From contig NZ_QYRN01000003.1 in the NCBI RefSeq assembly GCF_003583935.1, positions 310,001 through 374,000 of the forward strand: a DNA stretch of 64,000 nucleotides. Direction: 5' to 3'. Positions 27,706 to 38,122 of this stretch are shown one piece after another. Numbering within the stretch: the stretch's first letter is position 1; each line of letters begins with the position of its first letter. Position numbers and translations under genes: made by a program. The DNA comes from Aureimonas flava (GTDB lineage: Bacteria > Pseudomonadota > Alphaproteobacteria > Rhizobiales > Rhizobiaceae). The notes beneath the pieces were generated by a model. It saw only the letters and a program-made list of their open reading frames with translations, was not told where the DNA came from and did not search any database.

Positions 27706-28422
27706 ATGACCATCGCCGAGGACCACGCGATTGGCGAATCGATGGACGACGCGCCGCACCTCCTGGTGATCGACGACGACCGGCGCATCCGCAGCCTCCT
27801 GTCGCGCTTCCTGTCGGAACGGCGCTTCCGCGTGTCGGTCGCCTCCGACGCGGCGGAGGCGCGGCGCATCCTGCAGGGGCTCGAATTCGACCTCCTGATC
27901 GTCGACGTGATGATGCCGGGCGAGAGCGGCCTGGACCTCGTTCGCGCCGTGTCGCCCCATCGCGACATTCCGATCCTGATGCTCACCGCGCGCTCGGAGA
28001 CCGACGACCGCATCCTCGGACTGGAAGCGGGCGCCGACGACTACCTCGCCAAGCCCTTCGACCCGCGCGAGCTTCTCCTGCGGATCAACAACATCCTGAA
28101 GCGCGGCAGCGCGCAACCGGTGCAGAAGGTCGAGCACGTGCGCTTCGGCCCCTTCTCCTTCTCCCTGTCGCGCAAGGAGCTGCGGCGCGGCGCCGAGGTC
28201 ATCCGCCTCACCGAGCGCGAGCAGGAGATCATGACGCAGTTCGCCCAGAAGGCCGGCGACACGATCCCGCGCCAGGACCTCCTGACCAACGAGGCCGAGG
28301 TCGGCGAGCGCACGGTGGACGTTCAGATCAACCGGCTGCGCCGCAAGATCGAGAGCGATCCGGCCAATCCCCTGTGGCTCCAGACGGTGCGCGGCATCGG
28401 CTATCGCCTGAATGTCGATTGA
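27706..28422 (+). CDS. petR: OmpR/PhoB-family response regulator (PetR/CenR-like)
   Basis: The 238-residue protein has a receiver domain with acidic pocket 'VIDDDRRIRSLLSRF', phospho-acceptor Asp67 in 'LLIVDVMMPGESGLD', Thr and Lys of 'ILMLTARSETDD' and 'DDYLAKPFDPREL', and a C-terminal winged helix ending 'TVDVQINRLRRKIESDP' and 'LQTVRGIGYRLNVD'. It directly follows marR and overlaps the kinase gene by 11 bp, so the three are one operon. R. capsulatus PetR is essential and orthologues act on the envelope (CenR); the regulon here is unknown. Confidence 0.88.
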   Translation: MTIAEDHAIGESMDDAPHLLVIDDDRRIRSLLSRFLSERRFRVSVASDAAEARRILQGLEFDLLIVDVMMPGESGLDLVRAVSPHRDIPILMLTARSETDDRILGLEAGADDYLAKPFDPRELLLRINNILKRGSAQPVQKVEHVRFGPFSFSLSRKELRRGAEVIRLTEREQEIMTQFAQKAGDTIPRQDLLTNEAEVGERTVDVQINRLRRKIESDPANPLWLQTVRGIGYRLNVD

Positions 28423-29842
28423 CCGGCCGATCGACCCGGCGGCGCTCGCCGAGACCGAGCCGCTGCTTCCGCCCCCGCCGCGTCGCGGGGTCGTCCCCCT
28501 CTTGCGCGGCCTGTCGCGCCACGCCCGGCGCTTCGTATCGCGGCGGACGCCCAAGGGGCTCTACGCCCGCTCGCTGATCATCATCATCGCGCCGATGGTG
28601 CTGCTCCAGTCCGTGGTGGCCTTCGTGTTCATGGAGCGGCACTGGCAGACGGTGACGCAGCGCCTGTCGGCCGCCGTGGTGCAGGACATCGCGGCCGTGA
28701 TCGACATGATCGACACCTTCCCGGACACGGCCGACTACGCGCAGGTGAGCCGCATCGCCCGCGAGCGCCTCAAGCTCAACGTCCTGGTGCTGCCGCCCGA
28801 GCCCCTGCCCGCCCCGGCGCCCAAGCCCTTCTTCAACATCCTGGACGGCATCCTGTCCGAGGAGATCACCCGCCAGATCAACCGGCCGTTCTGGATCGAC
28901 ACGCTCGGCGAGTCGCGCATCGTCGAGATCCGCATCCAGCTCCCGAACCACATGCTGCGCATCTTCGCACCGCGCAATTCGGCCTACGCCTCCAACAGTC
29001 ACATCTTCCTGGTGTGGATGGTGGGCACGTCGCTGGTGCTGATCCTGATCGCCATCCTGTTCCTGCGCAACCAGATCCGCCCGATCCAGAAGCTGGCCCA
29101 GGCGGCGGAGGGGTTCGGGCGCGGACAGCCGATGCCGCCCGACTTCCGGGTGCGCGGCGCCTCGGAAGTGCGGCGCGCCTCGCTGGCCTTCATCCAGATG
29201 CGCGACCGCATCGAGCGGCAGATCGAACAGCGCACGCAGATGCTGAACGGCGTCAGCCACGACCTTCGCACCGTGCTGACGCGCTTCCGGCTCCAGCTCG
29301 CCCTCCTGGAGGAGAACGAGGATCGCCGCGAGCTCGAGCAGGATGTCGACGAGATGGGACGGATGCTGGAGGGTTATCTCGCCTTCGCCAAGGGCGAGGG
29401 CGGCGAGGAGGTCGGCGAGCTCGACCTCGAGCGCGTCTTCGCCCGGTTCGAGAGCGAGGCGGCGTTGAAGGGCCGGCGCATCGAGAGCGACGTGATCGGC
29501 GATCCGCGCGTGTCCGTTCGCCCGGACGCCTTCGTGCGCTGCCTCGGCAACCTCGTCGCCAACGCCCTGCGCCACGGTTCGGCGGTGCGCCTGGCGGCGC
29601 GCCACGACGACCGCTGGCTGTCGGTCTCGGTAGAGGACGACGGGCCGGGCATCGAGGCCGCCCAGCGCGAGGACGTGTTCAAGCCCTTCGTGCGGCTCGA
29701 CGAGGCGCGCAACATCGACGCCGGGGGCACGGGGCTGGGCCTCGCCATCGCGCGCGACGTCGCCCGCAGCCACGGCGGCGACATCCTCCTGTCGGAGTCC
29801 TCGCTCGGCGGCCTCAAGGCGCTGGTGCGGATCCCGGCCTAG
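28412..29842 (+). CDS. EnvZ-like sensor histidine kinase
   Basis: The 476-residue protein has a cytoplasmic N-tail, transmembrane helix 1 (about residues 55-73), a periplasmic region, helix 2 (about 199-219), HAMP, the dimerisation/phosphorylation helix 'NGVSHDLRTVLTR' with His283, and an HATPase domain with 'NALRHG', 'VEDDGPGIEAAQRED' and 'GGTGLGLAIARDV'. Most EnvZ-type kinases have Pro after Arg-Thr; here it is Val, as in several rhizobial relatives. It overlaps the regulator gene by 11 bp and is surely its partner. The signal is unknown. Its stop overlaps the convergent CsaA-like gene by 4 bp. Confidence 0.92.
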   Translation: MSIDRPIDPAALAETEPLLPPPPRRGVVPLLRGLSRHARRFVSRRTPKGLYARSLIIIIAPMVLLQSVVAFVFMERHWQTVTQRLSAAVVQDIAAVIDMIDTFPDTADYAQVSRIARERLKLNVLVLPPEPLPAPAPKPFFNILDGILSEEITRQINRPFWIDTLGESRIVEIRIQLPNHMLRIFAPRNSAYASNSHIFLVWMVGTSLVLILIAILFLRNQIRPIQKLAQAAEGFGRGQPMPPDFRVRGASEVRRASLAFIQMRDRIERQIEQRTQMLNGVSHDLRTVLTRFRLQLALLEENEDRRELEQDVDEMGRMLEGYLAFAKGEGGEEVGELDLERVFARFESEAALKGRRIESDVIGDPRVSVRPDAFVRCLGNLVANALRHGSAVRLAARHDDRWLSVSVEDDGPGIEAAQREDVFKPFVRLDEARNIDAGGTGLGLAIARDVARSHGGDILLSESSLGGLKALVRIPA

Positions 29843-30201
29843 AACAGCCGGCCGCCGTCGGGCACGGGGTGGCTCGGCGCAGCCAGCACCACGTTGCCGG
29901 CCTCGTCCGGGAAGCCGAGCGTTAGCACCTCGGAGCGCATCGGCCCGATCTGGCGCGGCGGAAAGTTCACCACGGCCATGACTTGCCGGCCGACCAGTTC
30001 GTCCAGCGCGTGGCGCACGGTGATCTGCGCCGACGACTTGCGCTGGCCGATCTCCGGCCCGAAGTCGATCACGAGCCGGAAGGCCGGCTTCCTCGCCTCC
30101 GGGAAGGGCTCGGCCGAGACGATCGTGCCGACGCGGATGTCGACCTTCATGAAGTCGTCGAAGGCGATCTGCGGTGCGAGCTCGGAGGGTTCGGCGCTCA
30201 T
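29839..30201 (-). CDS. CsaA-like tRNA-binding domain protein
   Basis: This 120-residue protein is a stand-alone tRNA-binding OB-fold (as in CsaA and the tail of methionyl-tRNA synthetase), with 'FMKVDIRVGTIVSAEPFPEA', 'SSAQITVRH' and 'VMAVVNFPPRQIGPMRSEVL'. CsaA has been described as an export-related chaperone that works as a dimer; tRNA binding is the structural inference. The ATG at 30199-30201 gives the usual length. It follows proC by 4 bases on the same strand, so the two are likely co-transcribed. Confidence 0.87.
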   Translation of the reverse strand: MSAEPSELAPQIAFDDFMKVDIRVGTIVSAEPFPEARKPAFRLVIDFGPEIGQRKSSAQITVRHALDELVGRQVMAVVNFPPRQIGPMRSEVLTLGFPDEAGNVVLAAPSHPVPDGGRLF

Positions 30202-30205
30202 TCCC

Positions 30206-31027
30206 TCACCCTTTCGAGAGTTCCACCGCGCGCTCACGCGCGGCGGCCACCGCGCGCGTCATCAGCGGCCGCAGCCCGTCGTCCGCCATCAGGACGCCGA
30301 GCGCGGCCTCGGTCGTGCCCTTGGGCGAGGTGACATTGCGGCGAAGCTGGTCGGGCGCGTCGTCGGAGCGGATCATCAGCTCGCCGGCGCCCGCCACCGT
30401 GTGGCGCGCCAGGCGCATCGCGAGACCGGGCTCGAGCCCGGCGCGCACGCCCGCCTCGGCCAGCGCCTCGGCCAGCAGGAAGACATAGGCCGGGCCGCTG
30501 CCCGATACGGCGGTCACGCGGTCGATGTCGTCCTCGCTCGGCACCCATTCCACCGGGCCGCTGGCCGACAGGAGGTCGGTCGCCGTGGACCGCAGGCCCG
30601 GCGTCACGCGCTCGTTGGCATAGGCGCCGGTGATGCCGCGCCCGATCAGCGCCGGCGTGTTGGGCATGGCGCGCACCACCGGACGGGCGCCGAGCTGCGC
30701 CTCGATGAAGGCGACGGTGCGCCCCGCGGCCACCGAGATGACGAGCGTCCCGTCCTTCAGCGCGGGACGCAGCGGCGCCACCGCTTCCGCCAGAACCTGC
30801 GGCTTGACCGCGAGGATCACGACGTCCTGCGGTTCCGCCGGGGCGGACGCCGCGTGCCGCACGCCGCGCTCGAACAGGGCGCCGAGGGCGGGCGACGGGT
30901 TGGGGTCGAGGATGGTGACGGAGGCCGGGTCCAGCCCCCTCTCCATCCAGCCGCGCAGCATGGCGCCGCCCATGTTGCCGCCGCCGAGCAGCAGCAGCCG
31001 GCCCACCGGCGCAAAGCCCGCCGTCAT
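30206..31027 (-). CDS. proC: pyrroline-5-carboxylate reductase
   Basis: ProC makes proline from 1-pyrroline-5-carboxylate with NAD(P)H, the last step of proline synthesis. The 273-residue protein shows the Rossmann motif 'LLLLGGGNMGGAMLRGW', 'VVRAMPNTPALIGRGITG', and the family signature 'VTAVSGSGPAYVFLLAEAL' with 'RNVTSPKGTTEAAL'. The ATG (31025-31027) overlaps the stop of the YbjN gene by 4 bp, so translation is probably coupled. Confidence 0.95.
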   Translation of the reverse strand: MTAGFAPVGRLLLLGGGNMGGAMLRGWMERGLDPASVTILDPNPSPALGALFERGVRHAASAPAEPQDVVILAVKPQVLAEAVAPLRPALKDGTLVISVAAGRTVAFIEAQLGARPVVRAMPNTPALIGRGITGAYANERVTPGLRSTATDLLSASGPVEWVPSEDDIDRVTAVSGSGPAYVFLLAEALAEAGVRAGLEPGLAMRLARHTVAGAGELMIRSDDAPDQLRRNVTSPKGTTEAALGVLMADDGLRPLMTRAVAAARERAVELSKG

Positions 31028-31524
31028 GCGTTGCCGACCGTGTCGAACACCGCGCAGGCGAGCGCCTCGTCGACGCCCTTGTCGGCCCAGACCACGAACT
31101 GGAATGCCTGATAGTAGCGCTCGCAGGCCTCCAGCGCCGCCGACAGGAGGCGTTCGGCCTGCTGGCTGGTCGGCTGCACGCCGCCCGACAGGAGCATGGC
31201 GTGGCGGAACATCACCGCGCCCTCGGCCGCCCAGAGGTCGAAATGGCCGACCAGGAGCTGCTCGTTGATGCGCGACAGGAGCCGCAGCGTCTCGACCTGG
31301 CGCCGGGCCGGCACCTTGAGCGCGAAGGCGCAGCCCAGATGCAGCGCCTCGGACGCCTCCATCCAGGAGAAGGAGACCGAATAGTCGGTCCAGGCGCCCT
31401 GCACCGAGACGGCGATCTCGTCGTCGCAGGGGCGTTCGAAGGACCAGTCGTGATGGGACGCGACCGTTTCGATCACATCCACGGGATGGGTCTGTCGCCT
31501 AAAGTCCAGTTCGCCGAGTTGCAT
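31024..31524 (-). CDS. YbjN domain-containing protein
   Basis: The 166-residue protein has a YbjN / type III chaperone-like fold: 'HDWSFERPCDDEIAVSVQG', 'EALHLGCAFALKVPARR', 'LLSRINEQLLVGHFDLW' and 'QAFQFVVWADKGVDEAL'. YbjN proteins are sensory-like adaptors with no enzymatic residues; in rhizobia this gene regularly precedes proC and the CsaA-like gene as here. It starts at the ATG 31522-31524 ('MQLGELDFRRQTHPVD'). Confidence 0.83.
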   Translation of the reverse strand: MQLGELDFRRQTHPVDVIETVASHHDWSFERPCDDEIAVSVQGAWTDYSVSFSWMEASEALHLGCAFALKVPARRQVETLRLLSRINEQLLVGHFDLWAAEGAVMFRHAMLLSGGVQPTSQQAERLLSAALEACERYYQAFQFVVWADKGVDEALACAVFDTVGNA

Positions 31525-31845
31525 CGTCCGTTTCCCCGTGCCGCATCCGACGCGGGACCGCCGGGGCGCCGCACGCACCCCGTCGTCAAGGGTCGAATTC
31601 CTCGTAAGACCCCGGCTTCCGCGCCTCCCGGCGAGCGCCGCCGTGGCGAATCACCGTTGGGAATCAGTGTATCGACGCCGAGTCGCGATGCCAGGGGCGG
31701 AAACGGGATTTTAAGATTTGCCCGGGGCGGGTCGCGCCCGCCGCCAGGATCCCGGAGCGTTAAGGGATTCAGCGCCCACGCTTTTCCGAATCCGGCCCTT
31801 CGCGAAGGGCCGGTGACAAACCTGTGCAAGGCCTGTGGAAAAGCC
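31525..31845. other. intergenic region between YbjN and UbiK-like genes
   Basis: About 320 bp without a supported gene. It contains a perfect 22-bp palindrome CCGGCCCTTCGCGAAGGGCCGG (31792-31813; 9-bp arms around CGCG) that may end transcription of the UbiK-like gene or be an extragenic palindrome. Confidence 0.4.
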
Positions 31846-32118
31846 TCAGACCGTGGGCTCGGAGGTGCCGGACAAGCGGGATTCGAGGTCGGCGACGCGC
31901 TTCTTCAGAGCTTCGTTCTCGACGCGGGCGCGCGTCGCCATCTCGCGCACGGCCTCGAACTCCTCGCGCTGCACGAGGTCCATCGAGTTGATGAAGCGTT
32001 CGCCCTGCGAGCGGAACACCGTCTCCATCTCGCGACGCACGCCCTGCGCCGCGCCGGCCGCGTCGGTCATCATGCGGGCGAACTCGTCCAGCATGCGGTT
32101 CGGGCCTCGGTCGGTCAT
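31846..32118 (-). CDS. UbiK/BMFP-family accessory factor
   Basis: The 90-residue protein is mostly two helices: 'MLDEFARMMTDAAGAAQGVR' and the coiled coil 'VENEALKKRVADLESRL' at the C-terminus, with 'DLVQREEFEAVREMATRARV' between. This is the BMFP/UbiK layout; UbiK helps assemble the aerobic ubiquinone-synthesis complex and binds membranes through its N-terminal amphipathic helix. The gene is divergent from lgt, as often in Hyphomicrobiales. Confidence 0.82.
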   Translation of the reverse strand: MTDRGPNRMLDEFARMMTDAAGAAQGVRREMETVFRSQGERFINSMDLVQREEFEAVREMATRARVENEALKKRVADLESRLSGTSEPTV

Positions 32119-32253
32119 GGCTACGCTCCTTCAGGTTCGGCCCCTTCGAGGTAGGCCCTCCACCCCGCCTTGGCAATGGAGCGGCTTGACCGCGCGTGGC
32201 CGGCGGCGCACATCCCCGCCGACGCGCGAAGCTCCGGGGGAAGGACCCACGTC

Positions 32254-33123
32254 ATGACTGCCTCAGCCCTCCTTGGCGTCCTCACCTATCCCGCCATCGA
32301 CCCGGTGTTCCTCCAGATCGGCCCCATCGCCCTGCGCTGGTACGGCCTGGCCTATGTCGCGGGCATCCTGTGCGGCTGGCTCTACGGGCGCCACCTCGCG
32401 GGCACGCCGGGCCTTTGGCCGAACGGCGTCTCGCCGATCACCCGGACCGACATCGACGACTTCATCGTCTGGATCACGCTCGGCATCGTGGCGGGCGGGC
32501 GGATCGGCTCGATCCTGTTCTACGACTTCGACCGGGTCGTCGCCGACCCGCTGTCGGCGCTGCGCATCTGGGAGGGCGGGATGTCGTTCCACGGCGGGCT
32601 GATCGGCGTGACGGTGGCGATGATCCTGTTCTGCCGCACCCACAAGGTGCCGCTGTTCAGCCTGATCGACGTGGTGGCGGCCTCGGTGCCCTTCGGCCTG
32701 TTCTTCGGGCGCATCGCCAACTTCGTGAACGGCGAGCTCTGGGGCGCGCCGACCAGCGTGCCCTGGGCCATGGTGTTTCCCCATGCCGGCCCGGAGCCGC
32801 GCCATCCGAGCCAGCTCTACGAGGCGGGGCTCGAGGGCATCGTCCTGTTCCTGATCCTGCGCGTCATGACCCACCGCTTCGGCGCGCTAGGCCGCCCGCG
32901 CCTCGTCGGCGGGGCGTTCATCCTGCTCTACGGCTGCGCTCGCATCTTCGTGGAATTCTTCCGCATGCCGGACGTCCAGCTCGGCTACCTCCTGGGCACC
33001 GGCTGGCTCACGATGGGCATGGTCCTGTCCGTGCCCATGCTGCTGATCGGCCTGTGGGCCATCGCGACGGCCCGGCCCCGCGCCTACGAGCCCCGTCCCG
33101 CCGAGACGCCGGCCTCGGCGTGA
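32254..33123 (+). CDS. lgt: prolipoprotein diacylglyceryl transferase
   Basis: Lgt adds diacylglycerol from phosphatidylglycerol to the lipobox cysteine of prolipoproteins in the inner membrane. The 289-residue protein has about seven helices, the 'IRWYGLAY'-type start ('IALRWYGLAYVAG'), 'MSFHGGLIGV' with the essential His, and the signature 'GRIANFVNGELWGAPTSVPW'. The ATG at 32254 gives the right length; the frame extends upstream but without similarity. Its TGA overlaps the GTG of the methyltransferase gene by 4 bp. Confidence 0.95.
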   Translation: MTASALLGVLTYPAIDPVFLQIGPIALRWYGLAYVAGILCGWLYGRHLAGTPGLWPNGVSPITRTDIDDFIVWITLGIVAGGRIGSILFYDFDRVVADPLSALRIWEGGMSFHGGLIGVTVAMILFCRTHKVPLFSLIDVVAASVPFGLFFGRIANFVNGELWGAPTSVPWAMVFPHAGPEPRHPSQLYEAGLEGIVLFLILRVMTHRFGALGRPRLVGGAFILLYGCARIFVEFFRMPDVQLGYLLGTGWLTMGMVLSVPMLLIGLWAIATARPRAYEPRPAETPASA

Positions 33124-34223
33124 GCGACCTCGACGGGCGCATCCGCGCCGAGATCGCGGCATCGGGGCCCATGCGGCTCGACCGGTTCTGGAACCTCGCG
33201 CTGTTCGATCCCGCCGAAGGCTACTACACGCGCCGCGACCCGATCGGCGCGCGGGGCGACTTCACCACCGCGCCCGAGATCAGCCAGATGTTCGGCGAAC
33301 TCCTGGCGGCGTGGGCCTTCGCGGCGTGGGACGGCCTCGGCCGCCCCGCCCCCTTCGTGTTCGCCGAGGCGGGGCCGGGGCGCGGCACGCTGATGGCGGA
33401 CATGCTGCGCACGCTGCGCCAGCTCGATCCCGCCTTCCTCCGGGCCGCGCGGGTGCGCCTCGTGGAGGTCAGCGACCGGCTGGCCGCCGCGCAGGCCGAA
33501 CGCCTCGCCCGGTTCGACCTGCCGCTGCGGCGGATCCGGCGGGTCGGCGAACTGGACGAGGCGCCGCTGATCCTCGTCGCCAACGAGCTTCTGGACGCCG
33601 TGGCGATCCGCCAGTTCGTCTTCCGCGACGGCGCATGGCGCGAGCGACGCGTGGTGGCGGCCGACGCGGGGGGCTTCGCCTTCGCCGACGGAGCGCCCGC
33701 CCCACGCGTGCCGGCCGTGCTCGCATCCCTGCCCCCGCCCGCCCCGGGCGCCGTGTTCGAGGTCTCGCCGGAGCGCGACGCCCTGTGCGGCACCCTGGCC
33801 GGCGCGATCGGCGCGCGCGGCGGGGCGGCGCTCCTGATCGACTACGGCCATGCCCGCTCGGCCCACGGCGACACGCTCCAGGCGCTGCGCCGCCATGCCG
33901 CGGCCTCGCCGCTCGACGCGCCGGGCCGGGCCGACATCACCAGCCACGTGGACTGGGAGCAGGTGGCGCGCGCCATGGCCGCCGCCGCGCCGCTCAGCTT
34001 CGGGCTCGCGCGCCAGGGCGACTTCCTGCTCCGAATGGGGCTGCGCGAGCGTGCCGGCCGCCTCGGGGCGCCGATGGACGAGCAGGGGCGCCAGGCGATC
34101 ACCGCCGCCGCGCATCGCCTCGCGGGCACCGGGCCGGGCGAGATGGGCGCGCTGTTCCAGGTGTTCGGGGCGGCCTCCGCGCCCCTCGCCCTGCCGCCCT
34201 TCGCACAGCCTCCGGTCGATTGA
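33120..34223 (+). CDS. MidA/NDUFAF7-like SAM-dependent methyltransferase
   Basis: The 367-residue protein has 'YYTRRDPIGARGDFTTAPEI', 'EAGPGRGTLMADMLRTL' (SAM motif I) and 'LILVANELLDAVAIRQFV', diagnostic of the DUF185 family. The mitochondrial homologue NDUFAF7/MidA methylates an arginine of a complex I subunit; the bacterial role is presumably similar but unproven. The start is the GTG at 33120, which overlaps the lgt stop as GTGA. With pgeF 34 bp downstream, lgt, this gene and pgeF look like one operon, a common rhizobial order. Confidence 0.9.
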   Translation: MSDLDGRIRAEIAASGPMRLDRFWNLALFDPAEGYYTRRDPIGARGDFTTAPEISQMFGELLAAWAFAAWDGLGRPAPFVFAEAGPGRGTLMADMLRTLRQLDPAFLRAARVRLVEVSDRLAAAQAERLARFDLPLRRIRRVGELDEAPLILVANELLDAVAIRQFVFRDGAWRERRVVAADAGGFAFADGAPAPRVPAVLASLPPPAPGAVFEVSPERDALCGTLAGAIGARGGAALLIDYGHARSAHGDTLQALRRHAAASPLDAPGRADITSHVDWEQVARAMAAAAPLSFGLARQGDFLLRMGLRERAGRLGAPMDEQGRQAITAAAHRLAGTGPGEMGALFQVFGAASAPLALPPFAQPPVD

Positions 34224-34256
34224 CTTCGATTCCCCCCTCCCCCACGATCCGCCGCC

Positions 34257-35063
34257 ATGCTCGATCATCGCCTCTCCACAGCCTCGCACCTTCGCGACGG
34301 CGACACCGTCCAGGACCCCGGCCTCCGGCGCGACGAGCGCGTGGCGCACGCCTTCTTCACCCGCGTGGGCGGCGTTTCGACCGGCCTCTACCGGGGGCTG
34401 AACGCGGGCATCGGCTCGCACGACGCGCCCGAGGCGGTGCACGAGAACCGGCGGCGGGCGGTGCACTTCCTGGGGCTGGAGGGCGCCCGGCTCGCCACGC
34501 CCTGGCAGACCCATTCGCCGGACGCCGTGGTCGCCACCGACCCCTTCGGCGGCGAGCGGCCGAAGGCCGACGCCGTGGTCACCGCGACGCGCGGGCTTGC
34601 GGTCGGCGTCGTGACGGCGGACTGCGGACCCATCCTGTTCGCGGACGCCGAGGCCGGCGTCGTCGCGGCGGCTCACGCCGGCTGGCGCGGCGCCGTGGGC
34701 GGCGTCCTGGAGCGCACGGTCGAGACCATGGAGAACCTCGGCGCGGAGCGCGGCCGGATCCAAGCCGTGCTCGGGCCGTGCATCACGCAGCCGAACTACG
34801 AGGTCGGCGCCGACATGGCCGAGACGTTCCTTCGCGAGGATGCGCGCAACGCCCGCTTCTTCGCGCCGGGCGCGGCGCCGGACAAGCGCCTGTTCGACCT
34901 GCCCGCCTTCATCCTCGCCCGCCTGGAGCGGCTGGGGCTGGCGGCCCGCTTCGTCGGCCGCTGCACCTATGGCGAGGAGGACGCCTTCTTCTCCTTCCGC
35001 CGCACCACCCATCGCGGGGAGCCGGACTACGGGCGACAGCTTTCGGCCATCGCCCTCGCCTGA
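34257..35063 (+). CDS. pgeF: peptidoglycan editing factor PgeF (DUF152, multicopper-like)
   Basis: The 268-residue protein has 'AFFTRVGGVSTGLYRGLN', 'WQTHSPDAVV', the metal-binding set in 'VTADCGPILFADAEAG' and 'AAHAGWRGAVGGVLE', and 'VLGPCITQPNYEVG' (conserved His and Cys). PgeF removes wrongly incorporated amino acids such as L-Ser from peptidoglycan precursors; older annotation calls it laccase or polyphenol oxidase. It starts at the ATG 34257. Confidence 0.92.
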   Translation: MLDHRLSTASHLRDGDTVQDPGLRRDERVAHAFFTRVGGVSTGLYRGLNAGIGSHDAPEAVHENRRRAVHFLGLEGARLATPWQTHSPDAVVATDPFGGERPKADAVVTATRGLAVGVVTADCGPILFADAEAGVVAAAHAGWRGAVGGVLERTVETMENLGAERGRIQAVLGPCITQPNYEVGADMAETFLREDARNARFFAPGAAPDKRLFDLPAFILARLERLGLAARFVGRCTYGEEDAFFSFRRTTHRGEPDYGRQLSAIALA

Positions 35064-35097
35064 TCCGCCCGCCCCCGAACAAGCCGCAAGGACACCG

Positions 35098-36249
35098 ATG
35101 CTGCATTTCACCCCTGACGAATTCGAGCGTCGCCGCGCGCGTCTGACCGCCGAGATGGCCGAGCGCAAGCTCGACGCGATGATGCTCTTCGCACAGGACT
35201 CGCTCTACTGGCTGACGGGCTACGACACGTTCGGCTTCTGCTTCTTCCAGTGCCTCGTGGTGAAGGCCGACGGCGAGATGCGCCTGTTGACGCGCTCGGC
35301 CGACCTGCGCCAGGCGCGCGCCACCTCCAACATCGAGACGATCGTGGTGTGGCGCGACCGGGGCGGCGCCAACCCGGCGATCGAGCTGCGCGACATCATG
35401 GACGACATGGGCCTCCTGGGCGCGCGCGTCGGGGTCGAGTGGTCGACGCACGGGCTGACGGCGGCGAACGGCAAGCTGGTGGAGGAGAAGCTCGGCGCCT
35501 TCGCCACGCTGATCGACGCCTCGGACCTCGTTCCCTCGCTGCGCGTCGTCAAGAGCGAGGCGGAGATCGGCTACGCGCGCGAGGCCGCCCGGCTCGGCGA
35601 CGAGGCCTTCGAGGCGATGTGGCCGCTGGTGCGCGAGGGCGCCGACGAGGGGGCGCTGCTCCACGCGCTGCAGGGCGACATCCTGCTCAAGGGCGGCGAC
35701 TACCCGGCCAACCCCTTCATCCTCGGCTCGGCCGAGGATGCGCTTCTGTGCCGCTACAAGTCCGGCCGCCGCGCGCTTTCGGCGCAGGATCAGCTCACGG
35801 TGGAGTGGTCCGGCGTCAAGGCGCAGTACCACGCGCCGCTGATGCGCACCGTGATCGTCGGTCGCCCGCTGATGCGCCACGAGGAACTGTTCGAGGCGGG
35901 CGCCGAGGCGCTCAAGGCGGTGGAGGGCGCCATGCGCCCCGGCCAGACCTTCGGCGACGTGTTCGACGCCCATGCCCGCGTGATGGAAAGCCACGACCTC
36001 GTGCGCCATCGCCTCGCCGCCTGCGGCTATTCGGTGGGCGCGCGCTTCGCCCCGTCCTGGATGGACCCGCAGATGTTCGTCTCGGGCAACGCCGAGCCGA
36101 TCCGGCCGAACATGACGCTGTTTGCCCACATGATCATTATGGATTCCGACAGCGGGGCGGCCATGTGCCTCGGCCAGACCTACCTCACCACCGAGGACGC
36201 GCCGGAATCCCTGTCGCGGCTGCCGATCGAGCTCAAGGCGACGGGATGA
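35098..36249 (+). CDS. M24 (Xaa-Pro) peptidase family protein
   Basis: The 383-residue protein has the creatinase-like N-domain ('[20 protein letters not shown]') and an M24 C-domain with '[19 protein letters not shown]'. The classical metal ligands of aminopeptidase P (Asp-Asp-His-Glu-Glu in 'DxG', 'GHxxG') are not evident: the segments read '[14 protein letters not shown]', '[12 protein letters not shown]' and '[16 protein letters not shown]'. It thus resembles the M24-fold hydrolases such as creatinase or ectoine hydrolase (DoeA) type that do not use metal. The substrate is unknown. ATG at 35098; the gene is 34 bp after pgeF. Confidence 0.82.
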   Translation: MLHFTPDEFERRRARLTAEMAERKLDAMMLFAQDSLYWLTGYDTFGFCFFQCLVVKADGEMRLLTRSADLRQARATSNIETIVVWRDRGGANPAIELRDIMDDMGLLGARVGVEWSTHGLTAANGKLVEEKLGAFATLIDASDLVPSLRVVKSEAEIGYAREAARLGDEAFEAMWPLVREGADEGALLHALQGDILLKGGDYPANPFILGSAEDALLCRYKSGRRALSAQDQLTVEWSGVKAQYHAPLMRTVIVGRPLMRHEELFEAGAEALKAVEGAMRPGQTFGDVFDAHARVMESHDLVRHRLAACGYSVGARFAPSWMDPQMFVSGNAEPIRPNMTLFAHMIIMDSDSGAAMCLGQTYLTTEDAPESLSRLPIELKATG

Positions 36250-36397
36250 CGCCGGGCGGCGCGCCTTAACCGCACGGCGTCCTTTCCCGCGGCGCAACCT
36301 TGAATCTTTCCACCATCTTGTTAAGAGCCCGGCCATGCGACCGGCCCCTCCGTCACGAGGCCCGGCAAGCCCCGTTGACGGATCGAAGCGGACCGCC

Positions 36398-37330
<933 letters not shown>

Positions 37331-37334
37331 CCGT

Positions 37335-38033
37335 TCAGCCGATCTCGGCCAGAACCGCCTCCAGCCCGTCGAGCGAGGGGATGGCGCGAAAGCGCGGATG
37401 CCCCCGCGGCGCCTCGGCCCGCTCGTACTCCCATGTCAGCGCATGGGGCACGTGGACGCCCCAGGCTCCGGCCTCCAGCGCGGGCAGGACGTCCGAGCGC
37501 AGCGAATTGCCGATCATCGCCGCCCGCTCGGCGCCGTCGGCATGGCGCGCGAAGACGCGCCGGTAGACCGCGGCCGACTTGTCGGAGACGATCTCCACGG
37601 CGTCGAACAGGTCGCCGAGGCCCGAGGCGGCGAGCTTGCGCTCCTGATCGAACAGGTCGCCCTTGGTGACGAGGATCAGCCGGAAGCGGCCGGACAGGCG
37701 CTCCACCGCCGCCCGCGCGCCGGGCAGCAGTTCCACCGGATGGTCCAGCATGGCACGCCCCTCGGCGAGGATGCGCGCGATCTCGCCGGCCCCGACGCGC
37801 CCGTCCGTGATCTCGATCGCGGTCTCGATCAGGGACAGGGTGAACCCCTTCACGCCGAACCCGTAGGCGGCGAGGTTGCGCCGCTCGGTCTCCAGAAGCC
37901 GGCGCGAAACGGCCTCGGCGTCGGCATGGGGCGCCAGCAGGGCCTGGAACCGCTCCTGCGTCAGCCGGAAGCGGGTCTCGTTCTCCCAGAGCGTGTCGTC
38001 GGCGTCGAAGCCGATCGCGGTGAGGCGGCGCAT
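37335..38033 (-). CDS. HAD-family hydrolase
   Basis: The 232-residue protein has HAD motif I '[14 protein letters not shown]' (nucleophile Asp9, Asp11), motif II Thr in '[13 protein letters not shown]', motif III Lys in '[10 protein letters not shown]' and motif IV '[14 protein letters not shown]', with a helical cap between I and II. It should be a cytoplasmic phosphatase of the subfamily IA type; the substrate is unknown. Start ATG 38031-38033. Confidence 0.9.
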   Translation of the reverse strand: MRRLTAIGFDADDTLWENETRFRLTQERFQALLAPHADAEAVSRRLLETERRNLAAYGFGVKGFTLSLIETAIEITDGRVGAGEIARILAEGRAMLDHPVELLPGARAAVERLSGRFRLILVTKGDLFDQERKLAASGLGDLFDAVEIVSDKSAAVYRRVFARHADGAERAAMIGNSLRSDVLPALEAGAWGVHVPHALTWEYERAEAPRGHPRFRAIPSLDGLEAVLAEIG

Positions 38034-38122
38034 GCGGTCTTTCCCCTCGGCTTGCCCTTTGCCGGCCGCGAGGCTATAGCCAAGCCGCCCGCGCGGACAC
38101 CCTTGGAGGCAGCGCGGGCGTG

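Noticed and set aside
35098-36249. Canonical metal-dependent Xaa-Pro aminopeptidase
   Set aside because: The fold fits M24, but the metal-ligand motifs are not recognisable, so I call only the family and not the enzyme.
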